Below are positions 37,225 to 48,440 of a stretch of DNA of 64,000 bases, piece after piece. Made by a program: the position numbers and the translations under genes. The notes below the pieces were generated by a model, which did no database searches, was not told the origin of the DNA, and saw only the letters and a list, made by a program, of their open reading frames with translations. The stretch comes from Gracilibacillus sp. YIM 98692 (GTDB lineage Bacteria > Bacillota > Bacilli > Bacillales > Amphibacillaceae): the NCBI RefSeq assembly GCF_010993965.1, contig NZ_WIXM01000007.1, forward strand, positions 107,323-171,322, read 5' to 3'. Within the stretch, counting starts at the first letter, position 1. Every line of letters starts with the position of its first letter.

Positions 37225-39544
37225 AATTGCCCTCCATTAACGCATAATCCAACACTTTATCTAAATGATTTACCGGAATAAACGTTAGTTGCTCCCGAAC
37301 ACTTTCTGGAATATCTTCTAAATCTTTTTCATTATCTTCAGGTATAATGACAGTTGTGATACCAGCACGGTGGGCGCTTAAGGATTTTTCTTTTAACCCG
37401 CCAATTGGTAAGACACGACCTCTCAACGTAATTTCTCCCGTCATACCCACTTCACGTTTAACAGGTCTATTCGTCAATGCGGACACGAGTGCTGTTGCCA
37501 TCGTTATCCCAGCTGAAGGTCCATCTTTAGGTGTAGCTCCTTCTGGGACATGAATATGAATATCATATTTATCAGTAAAATCCGGTTCAATTTTTAATTG
37601 ATCTGCTCGTGATCTAATATAACTAAACGCAGCTTGTGCAGATTCCTTCATCACATCACCAAGTTTACCAGTAAGGGTAAGCTTTCCTTTTCCTTTTGAT
37701 AAACTAACTTCTATCGATAATATATCTCCACCAGCGGATGTATAAGCTAGTCCTGTTGCTGCTCCAATCTGATTTTCATCTTCCATTAAGCCATATCGAA
37801 ATTGTGGTTTACCTAATAAAACCTCCAATTGTTTCTCGGTTACCACTACTCGTTGCTTTTCTTTTGATACCACAATTTTCGCAGCCTTTCGACAAACGGC
37901 CGCCAGTTGTCTTTCTAAACCACGCACTCCTGCTTCTCTAGTATACACCCGAATTAATTTCAATAATGCCTCTTCTCGTAATTGCAGTTGACCTTTTGTT
38001 AATCCATTTTCTTTTAATTGTTTTGGTAACAAATGGTCTTTCGCAATATGCATTTTTTCCAATTCAGTATATCCAGGTATGGATATAACTTCCATTCTAT
38101 CAAGTAATGGTCGTGGTATGGTTGCTAAATTATTGGCTGTTGCGATAAACATAACATTAGATAAATCATACGTTAACTCAAGGTAATGGTCACTAAAATT
38201 ATGGTTTTGCTCCGGGTCCAATACTTCTAACATAGCAGAAGAAGGATCTCCTCTAAAATCACTAGCCATTTTATCAATTTCATCTAATAAAAAGACTGGA
38301 TTCGTCGTTTCTGCTTTTTTCATTCCTTGAATAATTCTTCCTGGTAATGCACCGACATAAGTTCTTCTGTGTCCTCGTATCTCTGCTTCGTCCCGAACCC
38401 CGCCTAATGAAATGCGAACAAAATTTCGATCTACAGCACGAGCCACTGATCTTGCTAAAGAAGTTTTCCCTACTCCAGGCGGTCCCACTAGACATAAAAT
38501 TGGACCTCTTAAGGAATTTGTTAGCTGTTGTACCGCTAAATACTCCAATACTCTTTCCTTCACTTTTTCTAATCCGTAATGGTCATCATCTAAAATGTTC
38601 TCTGCATGATGGATATCAAGATTATCTTCTGTTTCTTCCTCCCAAGGAAGCTGCAGAATCCAATCTATGTAATTCCGAATCACAGAGCTTTCCGCAGAGC
38701 TCTGCGGGACACGTTCGTAGCGGTCTAATTCTTTTTGCACTGCTTTTTCTACACGCTCTGGAAGCTTTTTGCCCTCCAGCTTTTTCTTCAGTTCTGCCAC
38801 TTCTCCCGTTTTTCCGTCCTTGTCACCTAATTCTTTTTGGATGGCTTTCATTTGTTCTCTTAAATAATACTCTTTCTGAGTGTCCTCCATTGATTTTTTG
38901 ACACGCTGGCCAATTTTCTTCTCTAATTGCAATACTTCCTGTTCATTTGAAATGATATCAAGCAATTTTTGCAACCTATCTGCTACTTCAATGGTTTCTA
39001 AAATTTCCTGCTTGTCTGACATTTTTAATGTAATATGAGATGCGACAATATCAGAAAAATGACTCGGTTCTTCTATATCTGTTACCGTAGCTAATGTTTC
39101 TTTGCTTATTTTTTTAGAAATTTTGGTATAATTTTCAAATTGTTCTAATAGTGCCCTCATTAAGGCATCTTCTTCCGCTTTACTTTTGTGAATTTCATCT
39201 AATTTCTCTATTTCAACATAAAATTGTTTTTCTTCATTAATGTATTCTTGAATCATAGCTCGATGTAAACCTTCTACTAGGACACGCATCGTTCCGTTTG
39301 GAAGTTTTAACATTTGATTTACTTTTGCAACAGTGCCAATCGTATGGATCTCATCTGTTTTTGGATCATCTATGGCGCTTTCCTTCTGTGCTGCTAAAAA
39401 TATTTTTTGATCGTTCATCATTGCTTTTTCTAATGATTGAATGGATTTCTCTCTCCCAACATCAAGATGGATAACCATTTTAGGATAAACAATTAAACCT
39501 CTTAATGGGAGTAATGGAATATGTATAAAATTCGTGTCAGTCAT
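37211..39544 (-). CDS. lonA: ATP-dependent protease LonA
   Basis: The 777-aa protein has an N-terminal substrate domain ([23 protein letters not shown]), an AAA+ domain with [10 protein letters not shown] and [10 protein letters not shown], and the protease domain with catalytic Ser in [10 protein letters not shown] and Lys in [14 protein letters not shown]. It degrades unfolded and regulatory proteins in the cytoplasm. lonB, which separates lonA from clpX in B. subtilis, is missing: only about 200 bp lie between the two genes. Confidence 0.97.
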   Translation of the reverse strand: MTDTNFIHIPLLPLRGLIVYPKMVIHLDVGREKSIQSLEKAMMNDQKIFLAAQKESAIDDPKTDEIHTIGTVAKVNQMLKLPNGTMRVLVEGLHRAMIQEYINEEKQFYVEIEKLDEIHKSKAEEDALMRALLEQFENYTKISKKISKETLATVTDIEEPSHFSDIVASHITLKMSDKQEILETIEVADRLQKLLDIISNEQEVLQLEKKIGQRVKKSMEDTQKEYYLREQMKAIQKELGDKDGKTGEVAELKKKLEGKKLPERVEKAVQKELDRYERVPQSSAESSVIRNYIDWILQLPWEEETEDNLDIHHAENILDDDHYGLEKVKERVLEYLAVQQLTNSLRGPILCLVGPPGVGKTSLARSVARAVDRNFVRISLGGVRDEAEIRGHRRTYVGALPGRIIQGMKKAETTNPVFLLDEIDKMASDFRGDPSSAMLEVLDPEQNHNFSDHYLELTYDLSNVMFIATANNLATIPRPLLDRMEVISIPGYTELEKMHIAKDHLLPKQLKENGLTKGQLQLREEALLKLIRVYTREAGVRGLERQLAAVCRKAAKIVVSKEKQRVVVTEKQLEVLLGKPQFRYGLMEDENQIGAATGLAYTSAGGDILSIEVSLSKGKGKLTLTGKLGDVMKESAQAAFSYIRSRADQLKIEPDFTDKYDIHIHVPEGATPKDGPSAGITMATALVSALTNRPVKREVGMTGEITLRGRVLPIGGLKEKSLSAHRAGITTVIIPEDNEKDLEDIPESVREQLTFIPVNHLDKVLDYALMEGNYESN

Positions 39545-39702
39545 TTGGCACCTCCGTCAAACATCTAATTCTATGTATGCTAGCGTCATTACTTGTTATG
39601 AATGAATATGTCATTAGTTTAAAGAAAATCTGTATTTTTGTAAATGTTTATATATTATAACAGCTACTGTTAGTTTTACCTAACTATCAGGAAGTAAACA
39701 TA

Positions 39703-39735
39703 CAAAATCCCTTGTTCCAAAAACAAGGGATTTTG
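39703..39735 (-). terminator. Terminator after clpX
   Basis: CAAAATCCCTTGTT and AACAAGGGATTTTG form a perfect 14-bp stem with a 5-base loop, 11 bases past the clpX stop. It separates clpX from lonA. Confidence 0.8.
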
Positions 39736-39745
39736 ATCATCATCT

Positions 39746-41023
39746 TTAAGCACTTTCTTTAGGCGATTGCTTATCTTGATCAATGACTGAACCATCTTCA
39801 TGGATTAGCTTCGGACGACCATCTTCTTTGTCTACTGCATCAGGAGTAATCACACATTTTTGAATATCATCACGTGATGGCAATTCAAACATCACATCTA
39901 ACATAATACCTTCCAATATAGAGCGCAACCCACGTGCACCTGTTTTACGTTCAATTGCTTTTCTTGAAACTGCACGTAAAGCTTCTTCCTCAAATTCCAG
40001 CTCAACATCATCAATCTCAAACAATTTATGATATTGTTTGACCATTGCATTTTTAGGTTTTGTTAGAATTTCAACTAATGCGTCTTCATCTAAAGGTTCT
40101 AAGCTTCCGATAACTGGTAAACGACCAATGAATTCAGGAATTAATCCATAACGTAATAAGTCTTCTGGTAAAACTTTAGATAATAATGTCGCTTTGTCAT
40201 GTTCTTGATTTTCAACATCAGCGCCAAAGCCTATCACTTTTTTCCCAAGACGGCGTTTCACAATCTGTTCAATGCCGTCAAATGCACCACCACAGATAAA
40301 TAGTATATTCGTTGTATCAATTTGAATAAATTCTTGATGTGGGTGCTTACGACCACCTTGAGGTGGAACACTTGCAACAGTACCCTCTAAGATTTTCAGC
40401 AGTGCCTGTTGTACCCCTTCACCTGAAACATCACGAGTAATGGAAGGATTTTCAGATTTTCTTGCTACCTTATCGATTTCATCAATATAAATAATACCTT
40501 TTTCCGCTTTTTCTACGTCATAATCCGCTGCTTGAATCAACTTTAACAGAATGTTTTCCACATCTTCGCCTACATATCCTGCTTCTGTTAACGAGGTTGC
40601 ATCTGCAATGGCAAATGGAACATTCAAGATTCGTGCCAATGTTTGAGCTAGTAGAGTTTTACCACTACCTGTTGGACCAATCATGGCAATATTACTTTTA
40701 GCTAACTCTACATCGTCTTTTTTCGATGGCGCATTAATTCGCTTATAATGATTGTATACAGCAACAGATAAGTTTTTCTTCGCTTTTTCCTGCCCGATCA
40801 CATAATCATTCAATATTTCGCAAATCTCTTGCGGTTTTGGAATATCTTTATATTCCACTTCTTCCTCAGTACCAAGCTCTTCCTCTACAATTTCTGTGCA
40901 TAGCTCAATACATTCATCACATATATAAACACCTGGTCCTGCAACTAATTTCCGAACCTGGTCTTGACTTTTTCCACAAAATGAACATTTCAGTTGTCCT
41001 TTTTCTTCATTAAATTTATACAT
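39746..41023 (-). CDS. clpX: ClpX, ATP-binding subunit of the ClpXP protease
   Basis: The 425-aa protein has the N-terminal zinc-binding domain ([27 protein letters not shown]), Walker [11 protein letters not shown], pore loop GYVGEDVE, Walker [10 protein letters not shown], and the sensor-2 region ARGLRSILE. It unfolds proteins for ClpP. ATG 41023 lies eight bases after AAGGGG; a GTG three codons upstream is less likely. Confidence 0.98.
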   Translation of the reverse strand: MYKFNEEKGQLKCSFCGKSQDQVRKLVAGPGVYICDECIELCTEIVEEELGTEEEVEYKDIPKPQEICEILNDYVIGQEKAKKNLSVAVYNHYKRINAPSKKDDVELAKSNIAMIGPTGSGKTLLAQTLARILNVPFAIADATSLTEAGYVGEDVENILLKLIQAADYDVEKAEKGIIYIDEIDKVARKSENPSITRDVSGEGVQQALLKILEGTVASVPPQGGRKHPHQEFIQIDTTNILFICGGAFDGIEQIVKRRLGKKVIGFGADVENQEHDKATLLSKVLPEDLLRYGLIPEFIGRLPVIGSLEPLDEDALVEILTKPKNAMVKQYHKLFEIDDVELEFEEEALRAVSRKAIERKTGARGLRSILEGIMLDVMFELPSRDDIQKCVITPDAVDKEDGRPKLIHEDGSVIDQDKQSPKESA

Positions 41024-41381
41024 GGAATTCACCCCTTATTCAAAAAATACCAATAACAACGTCATATGTCTCCATGACTAACTGTTTCTTTAGCCCATCA
41101 TATCAAATTGTTAAAAATTAAAAAAGTAATACACTTGTTAGAGATGTTATTTTACTATATCATGTAGTGTTCCACTAAAAGCATATCATATCTACAGAAC
41201 TTCTAATCTTTTCAACAAACGCCTTTAATCATTTGCAGTCATTATTTTTATAAGCTTATCAATAATTAATGACGATTACAAATAGTTCGCATTATTTTAT
41301 GTATATGTAACAGATCATCAATGTATCATTATACTGGCCTTTTTTCTGAATAAGTTGATGTATGTGATGTAAAATAGTACA
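41024..41381. other. Intergenic region between tig and clpX
   Basis: About 360 bp of AT-rich DNA holds the clpX upstream region. TATAAT-like boxes occur but no single convincing promoter, CtsR box or CIRCE element was found. The tig terminator closes it on the right. Confidence 0.4.
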
Positions 41382-41415
41382 GAAAACAAGGTACGATGTA
41401 GCGCACCTTGTTTTC
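41382..41415 (-). terminator. Terminator after tig
   Basis: GAAAACAAGGT pairs with ACCTTGTTTTC, extended inward by CG/CG around one mismatch, 9 bases beyond the tig stop. It ends the tig transcript before clpX. Confidence 0.75.
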
Positions 41416-41424
41416 ATAAGTACA

Positions 41425-42711
41425 TTATTTCGTTTTGCTGTTATCTACAAGGACATCAATTGCTTTTTTGAATTTAAGATCATCTTGTAAAGCAGCAGTG
41501 TTTCCACCAATTGCTTGCTTAATTTGATCGACTTCCATATTATACATAGATGCCATAGATTTTAATTCTTTTTCCACATCTTCATCTGTTACTTCAACAT
41601 TTTCTTCATTTGCAATAGCTTCTAATGTCAAGTTTGTTTTTACACGTTTACCAGCATCTTCTTTCATTTGCTCTTTTAACGCATCTTCATCTTGACCAGA
41701 GAATTGGAAGTACATGTCTAGTGTCATGCCTTGCATTTGAAGTCTTTGCTCAAATTCTTGAAGCATGCGATCCAATTCTGATTGCACCATCGCTTCAGGA
41801 ATATCAACATCTGCATTTTCAGAAGCTTGCTGAACTAGTTCTTCACGCTTGTTATTCTCTGCCTCTGTTTGCTTTTGTTCTTCTAGACGCTTTTTCGTTT
41901 TATCTTTTAACTCGTCTAGCGTTTCTACTTCTTCGTCTACATCTTTAGCAAATTCATCATCTAATTCTGGCATTTCTTTAGCTTTAGCTTCATGAATTTT
42001 CACTTTAAATGTAGCGTCTTTACCAGCTAAATTCTCTGCGTGGTATTCTTCAGGGAAAGTAACCTCCACTTCTGTTTCTTCTCCTGCTTTTTTACCAACA
42101 AGTTGTTCTTCAAAGCCAGGAATGAAAGAACCAGAACCGATCTCTAATGAATGGTTTTCTGCTTTTCCGCCTTCAAAGGCTTCTCCATCAACAAAACCTT
42201 CAAAATCGATAACAGCTGTATCACCGTTTTCAATTTCTCCTTCTTCTTTCACAACAAGTTCTGCTTGTTGCTCTTGTTGTTTTTTAATCTCTTCTTCTAC
42301 ATCTTCATCAGTTACTTCTGTGCTTGCTTCTTCTACTTCAAGACCTTTGTATTCACCAAGTGTAACTTCAGGCTTTACTGTTACTTTTGCAGTAAAGATA
42401 AGGTTCTTCCCTTTTTCGATTTGCTCAATATCTACTTCAGGTTGATCAACTGGCTCAATACCAGCTTCTTCAACTGCATTTGTATATTCACCTGGAAGAA
42501 GAATGTCTACTGCATCTTGGTATAATGCTTCTACACCAAAACGTTTTTCGAATAAACCTCGTGGCATTTTCCCTTTACGGAAACCTGGCACTTGTACATC
42601 CTTCACTACTTTTTTAAAGGCTTGGTCCAATGCATTATTGAATTTATCAGCGTCCACTTCAACAGTTAAGACACCGACATTGCCTTCTTGTTTTTCCCAT
42701 TTTGCAGTCAT
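41425..42711 (-). CDS. tig: Trigger factor (ribosome-associated chaperone and peptidyl-prolyl isomerase)
   Basis: The 428-aa protein has the ribosome-binding signature [17 protein letters not shown] near residue 45, an FKBP-type domain ([45 protein letters not shown]) and a long helical C-terminal arm. ATG 42711 follows GGAGGGA; the frame runs 15 codons further back without support. It has its own promoter (42804-42831). Confidence 0.97.
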   Translation of the reverse strand: MTAKWEKQEGNVGVLTVEVDADKFNNALDQAFKKVVKDVQVPGFRKGKMPRGLFEKRFGVEALYQDAVDILLPGEYTNAVEEAGIEPVDQPEVDIEQIEKGKNLIFTAKVTVKPEVTLGEYKGLEVEEASTEVTDEDVEEEIKKQQEQQAELVVKEEGEIENGDTAVIDFEGFVDGEAFEGGKAENHSLEIGSGSFIPGFEEQLVGKKAGEETEVEVTFPEEYHAENLAGKDATFKVKIHEAKAKEMPELDDEFAKDVDEEVETLDELKDKTKKRLEEQKQTEAENNKREELVQQASENADVDIPEAMVQSELDRMLQEFEQRLQMQGMTLDMYFQFSGQDEDALKEQMKEDAGKRVKTNLTLEAIANEENVEVTDEDVEKELKSMASMYNMEVDQIKQAIGGNTAALQDDLKFKKAIDVLVDNSKTK

Positions 42712-42803
42712 TCTAAATTCCCTCCAACATAAAAAATCTGTATATTTGACGTTCATTCAATTTACCATACTATAATAGACCGAACGCAAATTGCAACCAT
42801 CTC

Positions 42804-42831
42804 ATTATAACATAATTGTGCTGGCTTTCAA
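42804..42831 (-). promoter_or_regulatory. Sigma-A promoter of tig
   Basis: TTGAAA (42831-42826), 16 bp, TATAAT (42809-42804) on the minus strand, with TG in the extended -10 position. This is the best sigma-A match in the window, about 90 bases before the tig ATG. Confidence 0.7.
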
Positions 42832-42924
42832 TAATAATAACATAGGAAGCTAGTTTTTTTGAAATGGTGCTTCTAACAACCATTCAACTTAAATAATAGA
42901 TAACTTTATTGATTTTACTTATCA

Positions 42925-43908
42925 TTAAATATCTAGAAGTGTACCATATAATTTTTCTGCAGTATCTATCATTTTTACATGATGCTCGAACATATGAGTA
43001 TCTACCCTATCATGTGAACGATCCATCCCCAAACTTTGATTGACATAATATAACAAGGCTGAAGCTAACACTTCATAATTCTCTTCCTCAGGTAAAAAAG
43101 GGGCATAAACATAAGCAAAACGTTGGAGGATAAACTGAATCATTTGAAAGCTTGTGGGATCATTTTGTTGAACATCTTCTAAATACTTAAATACACCTGA
43201 AAAAAAAGTGCTAGAAAATACTGTTTCCTTATTATGTATGACAAATTCATATGTAAGATTAAATTTTTCCACGATCACTTTCTCGCTTCGATCAGATTCT
43301 ATAAAATATTCTAAAATAGCTGTTTTAACAACTGGATGAATACCCGAATCTTTTAACATATCCTTCAATAAAGGTATATCTTTTTTCACATTCAATTCTA
43401 GTAAACGTTTTATCATATACCATTGTTGACGATCATTTCTGTTCAGAACCGCTTCCTTCAGCTTATCCATTACTTCTATGTAGGACTTTTGATCTTCTTG
43501 TTGTTGTAACTCCTGACTTAATTGATACATATGTTGCAGTTGTTCGTGCATTGGTGATACCAACTGCTGCTTTTCTTCCGTGTCCTCCACTAACTGCATT
43601 AACTCTTTATATTTACTTGATTGAAACAGTAATGTGGCATATATATGTAAATAAGATGACAGGTATTCATCTTCTTTTGCAATTAACTGTTCGCATAGAA
43701 TTTCAGCTTCTTCATAATAGTTTAATTCCATCATGCAAATAAGCTTACCTGTCATCACTTCGTGTGAGATAACGCCATTATCCGTTAATTGATTAAAATA
43801 AGTGTAAGCTTCTTGAAAACGGTTATCTTGCATAGATTGTTTTGCTTTCTTTTCTAAATCTTGTTTCCATTTTGGAAATATGATTACCTTATCCTGCTCT
43901 TCTTCCAT
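42925..43908 (-). CDS. ysoA: TPR-repeat protein, YsoA-like
   Basis: The 327-aa cytoplasmic protein has helical pairs of TPR type (AKQSMQDNRFQEAYTYFNQL, MELNYYEEAEILCEQLIAKEDEYLSSYLHIYATLLF). In B. subtilis ysoA lies in the same place upstream of tig. The function is unknown. It may be transcribed separately from tig, which has its own promoter in the gap. Confidence 0.75.
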   Translation of the reverse strand: MEEEQDKVIIFPKWKQDLEKKAKQSMQDNRFQEAYTYFNQLTDNGVISHEVMTGKLICMMELNYYEEAEILCEQLIAKEDEYLSSYLHIYATLLFQSSKYKELMQLVEDTEEKQQLVSPMHEQLQHMYQLSQELQQQEDQKSYIEVMDKLKEAVLNRNDRQQWYMIKRLLELNVKKDIPLLKDMLKDSGIHPVVKTAILEYFIESDRSEKVIVEKFNLTYEFVIHNKETVFSSTFFSGVFKYLEDVQQNDPTSFQMIQFILQRFAYVYAPFLPEEENYEVLASALLYYVNQSLGMDRSHDRVDTHMFEHHVKMIDTAEKLYGTLLDI

Positions 43909-44006
43909 CCTATCACCTGCCTTTCCTACCTATAATTATATCTATTGTAAATATTATTCAAAGAACACTCAAGTAAAAATGAAATAAACATTTCCAACTC
44001 TTACCC

Positions 44007-46109
44007 TTACAGACGATTTTTTTTCCAAACTGCTAATTCAAACCGGTCTATAGTTGTTTTTAAGTTTGTCGAACATTCCTCAGACACGCTTGAGTGCATT
44101 TGATTACTGAGCAATTGTTCCCAACAGCCCTGTGATGGCATGGTAATTTTCTTACTTGATCTAGTTGGGTTAGCCAAAACCACAATATCTTCTTTTTTTC
44201 CTAATAAAACACAACCGAATAATGGATTAGGAGTAGAGATCATGTGTACCCTTTCTTGAATATCTTTACGGGATTCAAGCCTAAATACAGAATAAGACTT
44301 TCTTAATTGGATGAGTTGTTGTATCCATGTAATATTCTCATCTTCTAATTCTCTTTGATCCCAATCTAATTGATTGATGGCATCTCCAGAAAGGTAACTA
44401 TTTTCATCACCATGTTTTGTTCGAAAAAATTCTTGCCCAGCATGCAGAAAAGGAATGCCTTGGCTCAAAATCGTTAATCCTGTTGCTAATTGATGCATCT
44501 TCTTTTTTACATCTATACTATCTTCTCCATTTGTCACTTGAAGGCGATCAAACAAAGTGTGGTTATCATGACACTCGACATAATTAATAGATTGCATTGG
44601 TGAAGGAAATATATTAGGAGAAAACCTATTATCGCATGCTCCTGAAAATAATGCGGATAATTTCTCTATATACCTTCCATGCCCATTAACATATCCTTGA
44701 TCATATTGATCAAACAACATCCCTTTCAGGGAATCTCTGAATTTATCATTAAAAAAACTAATACTTGGAAGTTGCCTCGCTTCTTCCGTAACCGCTCTTT
44801 TTTCTTGTGCTAGAGGTGTATCCAAATTCCATCCCTCACCTAATAAAAGAATAGGTCTCGGTTCGGATTCACAGCGTTTAACAATTTGTTTCATCGTTTC
44901 AATATCCATTAGTCCCATTAAATCAAAGCGGAATCCATCGACTTGGTATTCGCTTAACCAGTAATCTATAGCATCATTTATAAATTTTCGCACCATATTT
45001 CTTTCCGTTGCAAGATCATTTCCAGTCCCGCTTCCATTACTAGGTTGACCATCATCCTGGTATCGGAAGTAATATCCAGGAACTAATTTTTCAAAAGCAG
45101 ACTGCTTCATTGAAAAAACATGGTTAAACACTACATCTAAGATGACCGATATACCTTGTTGATGAAATGCTTTTATCATTTCTTTACACTCGCGAATTCG
45201 CAGTGATGGTTGGTCTGCATCTGTTGCATAGCTTCCTTCAGGTACAAAGAAGAACAATGGGTCATAACCCCAATTATAATCTTGATCAGGTTTTTTTTCA
45301 TTAACGCGTGCAAAATCTTGAATAGGCAATAACTGTACATGAGTACAACCTAGTTCTTTTATATAAGATAAACCGGTAGAATAGCCTGATTCATTTGTTG
45401 TATTTACTTCCGTTAATCCTATAAACTGTCCACGATGCTTAACACCACTGTTTCGAGCCTTCGTTGCATCTCTTACATGCAGCTCATAAATAATAGCATC
45501 TTGTTTTTTTATTTTTGGATAATCTACCTCTCTAAAAGAATTTGGATTAGTTTTTGAAAGATCTACCACTACACTCTTCTCACTATTAGCAGTCATGGCT
45601 TTGGCATACGGATCGTTTGTCACTTGCACCTTTCCGTTTACCGTTACAACAAATTGATATGTCATATGCAGACAATCGCCATATGCATTAACTGTCCAAA
45701 CCCCATTGTTTTGTCTTTTCATCTGCTTTAGTTGATCACCTATTCGTAGTTTCATATCTGTAGCAGTAGGTGCCCAAACCGAGAACACTGTTTTTCCTTT
45801 TGTATAAAAGCTTCCTAATTCACTATCACTTGCATCAAATTGATTATCAAACCAATTAGTATGGACGATCTTTCTAGGATAAACTAAAAAGTATTCATCT
45901 CCCCAGCACAGTACGATTTTTTTCCCTAGCGGGACACCTTGCTCTAACGAAATATGCACTAACCCTTCACAGTCTATTTCGATAGATTCGACAGAAATCA
46001 CTTTTTTATCAACCTTTACATAAGGTGATGTTTTTTGACATAAATCCACCTTATGGGACGAAATCGTAATGACATTATGTTTATCAAGCCATGCGTGTAA
46101 TTTTTCCAT
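44007..46109 (-). CDS. pulA: Type I pullulanase (GH13)
   Basis: The 700-aa debranching enzyme has the hallmark YNWGYDPLFF, the catalytic nucleophile in GFRFDLMGLMD, the acid in LLGEGWNLDTP and VECHDNHTLFDR. A CBM48-type domain precedes the barrel (GKTVFSVWAPTATDMKLRI). No signal peptide is seen, so it is likely intracellular, as for B. subtilis AmyX. It cuts alpha-1,6 links in limit dextrins. It stands divergent from the glg operon, which suggests joint glycogen turnover. Confidence 0.95.
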   Translation of the reverse strand: MEKLHAWLDKHNVITISSHKVDLCQKTSPYVKVDKKVISVESIEIDCEGLVHISLEQGVPLGKKIVLCWGDEYFLVYPRKIVHTNWFDNQFDASDSELGSFYTKGKTVFSVWAPTATDMKLRIGDQLKQMKRQNNGVWTVNAYGDCLHMTYQFVVTVNGKVQVTNDPYAKAMTANSEKSVVVDLSKTNPNSFREVDYPKIKKQDAIIYELHVRDATKARNSGVKHRGQFIGLTEVNTTNESGYSTGLSYIKELGCTHVQLLPIQDFARVNEKKPDQDYNWGYDPLFFFVPEGSYATDADQPSLRIRECKEMIKAFHQQGISVILDVVFNHVFSMKQSAFEKLVPGYYFRYQDDGQPSNGSGTGNDLATERNMVRKFINDAIDYWLSEYQVDGFRFDLMGLMDIETMKQIVKRCESEPRPILLLGEGWNLDTPLAQEKRAVTEEARQLPSISFFNDKFRDSLKGMLFDQYDQGYVNGHGRYIEKLSALFSGACDNRFSPNIFPSPMQSINYVECHDNHTLFDRLQVTNGEDSIDVKKKMHQLATGLTILSQGIPFLHAGQEFFRTKHGDENSYLSGDAINQLDWDQRELEDENITWIQQLIQLRKSYSVFRLESRKDIQERVHMISTPNPLFGCVLLGKKEDIVVLANPTRSSKKITMPSQGCWEQLLSNQMHSSVSEECSTNLKTTIDRFELAVWKKNRL

Positions 46110-46524
46110 TTACAAATCCTCATTTCACAGAAGCTTTATTATTTTCCCTTCTCTATTCATATCCATTACTTTCACTTTGAAAACCAAAAACAAACTATAT
46201 TTTTCAAAACAAATGTAAAAAAATATTTACGTTGTAATTTTTTTCAAAATTTTCTGAATTTATATTGACAATACTAAATAAATAATTCTAGAATATAATT
46301 ATATAGGTATCACTTTTTAATGTGGAAATATGCATTTACATAAAATCTTTTTTTACACTCATCATGATACAAAATGTATAATTATCTATTTTACCTTCAC
46401 GAATTTCCTCACACATCTTGAATTACATGTCATTATATGATTACCAAATTTTGCACTACCATTATTTACTCAAAAATGAATATCTTATCAAAACTATCAT
46501 TACTTTAATTTGAAAGGAGTAATC
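46110..46524. other. Divergent control region between pulA and glgBCDAP
   Basis: This 415-bp, very AT-rich region must hold promoters for both units. A TATAAT at 46377-46382 (plus) has only a weak -35 (TACACT, 17 bp). TTGACA near 46265 is 23 bp from its nearest TATAAT and is not convincing. No good sigma-E match or cre box was found by eye, although glg is sigma-E dependent in B. subtilis. Confidence 0.4.
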
Positions 46525-48414
46525 ATGACATCACTCATCACTGATTATGATCACTATCTTTTTCATCAAGGGACACATTACTTTAGTTACCAATTTTTAG
46601 GATGCCACCCTTACCGATCACATCATATAACAGGTTGGCAATTTGTTGTATGGGCACCGAATGCCACAGCTGTATCTTTAGCAGGTGATTTTAACGATTG
46701 GACTGGATATGATTATCCCTTAACTCGGATAAGCACATCTGGTTTATGGGCAGGTACCTTTACAGAGATAGACGAGGAAACACCGTATAAGTTTCTAATT
46801 ACACCTAGTAATGGAACACCTATTCTAAAATCGGATCCCTATGCATTTGCAACGGAACTTCGACCAAATACGGCATCCCTAACTCCTTCCAATGATATAT
46901 ATATGTGGAAAGACCAGGATTGGGAATCAAAGAAAAAAAAAGTTAATCCTCATGAATCTCCTATTTTGATTTATGAGCTACACGCTGGGACTTGGAAGCA
47001 GAAGAAAGATGGTAGTTACTACTCTTATAGAGAGTTAGCGGATTTGCTTATTCCATATGTAAAAGAATTGGGGTATACCCATATTGAGCTTTTGCCACTG
47101 GCAGAACATCCTCTTGATCGATCTTGGGGATATCAAATCACGGGATACTATGCACCTACTAGTAGATACGGCACTCCGAATGATTTTAAATATTTTGTCG
47201 ATCAATGTCATCAACATCAGATTGGCGTTATTATGGATTGGGTTCCGGGGCATTTTTGCAAAGATGCTCATGGTTTACGCCTGTTTGATGGGGAACCCTT
47301 ATTTGAATACGAAGACCTAGAGAAAGCAGAAAAGCCTTCTTGGGGAACATTAACATTCGATTTTGGACGACCAGAAGTACAAAGCTTTCTTATTTCCAAT
47401 GCTATCTTTTGGTTGAGTGAGTACCATATCGATGGACTCAGAGTAGATGCTGTTGCTAGTATGACAAACTTAAATTTTGATAGAGAAGCTGAGAAACAAC
47501 CGTTGAAAAATGGATTAGGCGGTTATGAAAACCTAGAAGCTGTTGCCTTTCTTAAAAAGTTAAATGAGGTGGTATTTCAATACTTTCCTTCCGCCCTCAT
47601 GATGGCAGAGGATAGTTCTGATTCTCCGTTAATCAGCAAACCAACTTGGTTAGGCGGTCTCGGCTTTAATTTTAAATGGGACATGGGATGGATGAATGAT
47701 GTACTAGAATATATGTCTTATGACCCTGTCTATCGAAAATGGCATCATAATCTCCTAACCTTTTCCATGATGTATGCATATACTGAAAACTTTGTTCTAC
47801 CACTTTCTCATGATGAAGTGGTTCATGGTAAAAAATCTTTATTAGATAAAATGCCAGGTGATCAGTGGCAGCAATTTGCGAATTTACGATTATTGTACGG
47901 CTACATGATTACTCATCCGGGAAAAAAACTATTATTTATGGGAGGAGAATTTGGCCAATATATAGAATGGAGAGATCAATACGAGCTTGATTGGCTATTA
48001 TTTGACTACCCATTACATGCATCTATGCACACTTATGTAAGTGACCTGCAAAAGTTCTACCTAGAGCAACCTTCCTTATATAAATTAGATCACGATCCAA
48101 GTGGATTTGAATGGATTGACCCAGACAATCATGAACAAAGCATTCTTATTTTTCAACGAAAAAGCGGTAAATCAAATGAAGAAATATTCATTGTTTGTAA
48201 TTTCACACCTGTTGTTTACAACGATTTTAAAATGGGAGTTCCTCATCCTGGAACATACCAAGAAATATTTAATTCAGATGCTGCTAATTATGGTGGTTCT
48301 GACCAGCGTAATCAAGGACAGTTAACAACAATCTCAGAAACATGGCATGGTCAGAAGCAACATATAAAAATAAAAGTACCACCCTTAGCTATATGCATTT
48401 TTCAAAGGGTATAG
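46525..48414 (+). CDS. glgB: 1,4-alpha-glucan branching enzyme GlgB
   Basis: The 629-aa GH13 enzyme has an N-terminal CBM48 domain (WQFVVWAPNATAVSLAGDFNDW) and the barrel motifs GVIMDWVPGHF, DGLRVDAVASM (nucleophile Asp), MMAEDSSDSP (acid Glu) and LSHDEVVHGK. It adds alpha-1,6 branches to glycogen. ATG 46525 follows AAAGGAG by five bases; the in-frame TTG at 46510 precedes that site. First gene of glgBCDAP. Confidence 0.97.
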   Translation: MTSLITDYDHYLFHQGTHYFSYQFLGCHPYRSHHITGWQFVVWAPNATAVSLAGDFNDWTGYDYPLTRISTSGLWAGTFTEIDEETPYKFLITPSNGTPILKSDPYAFATELRPNTASLTPSNDIYMWKDQDWESKKKKVNPHESPILIYELHAGTWKQKKDGSYYSYRELADLLIPYVKELGYTHIELLPLAEHPLDRSWGYQITGYYAPTSRYGTPNDFKYFVDQCHQHQIGVIMDWVPGHFCKDAHGLRLFDGEPLFEYEDLEKAEKPSWGTLTFDFGRPEVQSFLISNAIFWLSEYHIDGLRVDAVASMTNLNFDREAEKQPLKNGLGGYENLEAVAFLKKLNEVVFQYFPSALMMAEDSSDSPLISKPTWLGGLGFNFKWDMGWMNDVLEYMSYDPVYRKWHHNLLTFSMMYAYTENFVLPLSHDEVVHGKKSLLDKMPGDQWQQFANLRLLYGYMITHPGKKLLFMGGEFGQYIEWRDQYELDWLLFDYPLHASMHTYVSDLQKFYLEQPSLYKLDHDPSGFEWIDPDNHEQSILIFQRKSGKSNEEIFIVCNFTPVVYNDFKMGVPHPGTYQEIFNSDAANYGGSDQRNQGQLTTISETWHGQKQHIKIKVPPLAICIFQRV

Positions 48415-48440
48415 GTAAATTCATTTAAGGAGGAACTGCT

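Noticed and set aside
42122..42525. Overlapping plus-strand frames in tig
   Set aside because: They are antisense shadows of a very well conserved gene.
46260..46310. TTGACA ... TATAAT promoter for glgB
   Set aside because: The spacing is 23 bp, too long for sigma-A.
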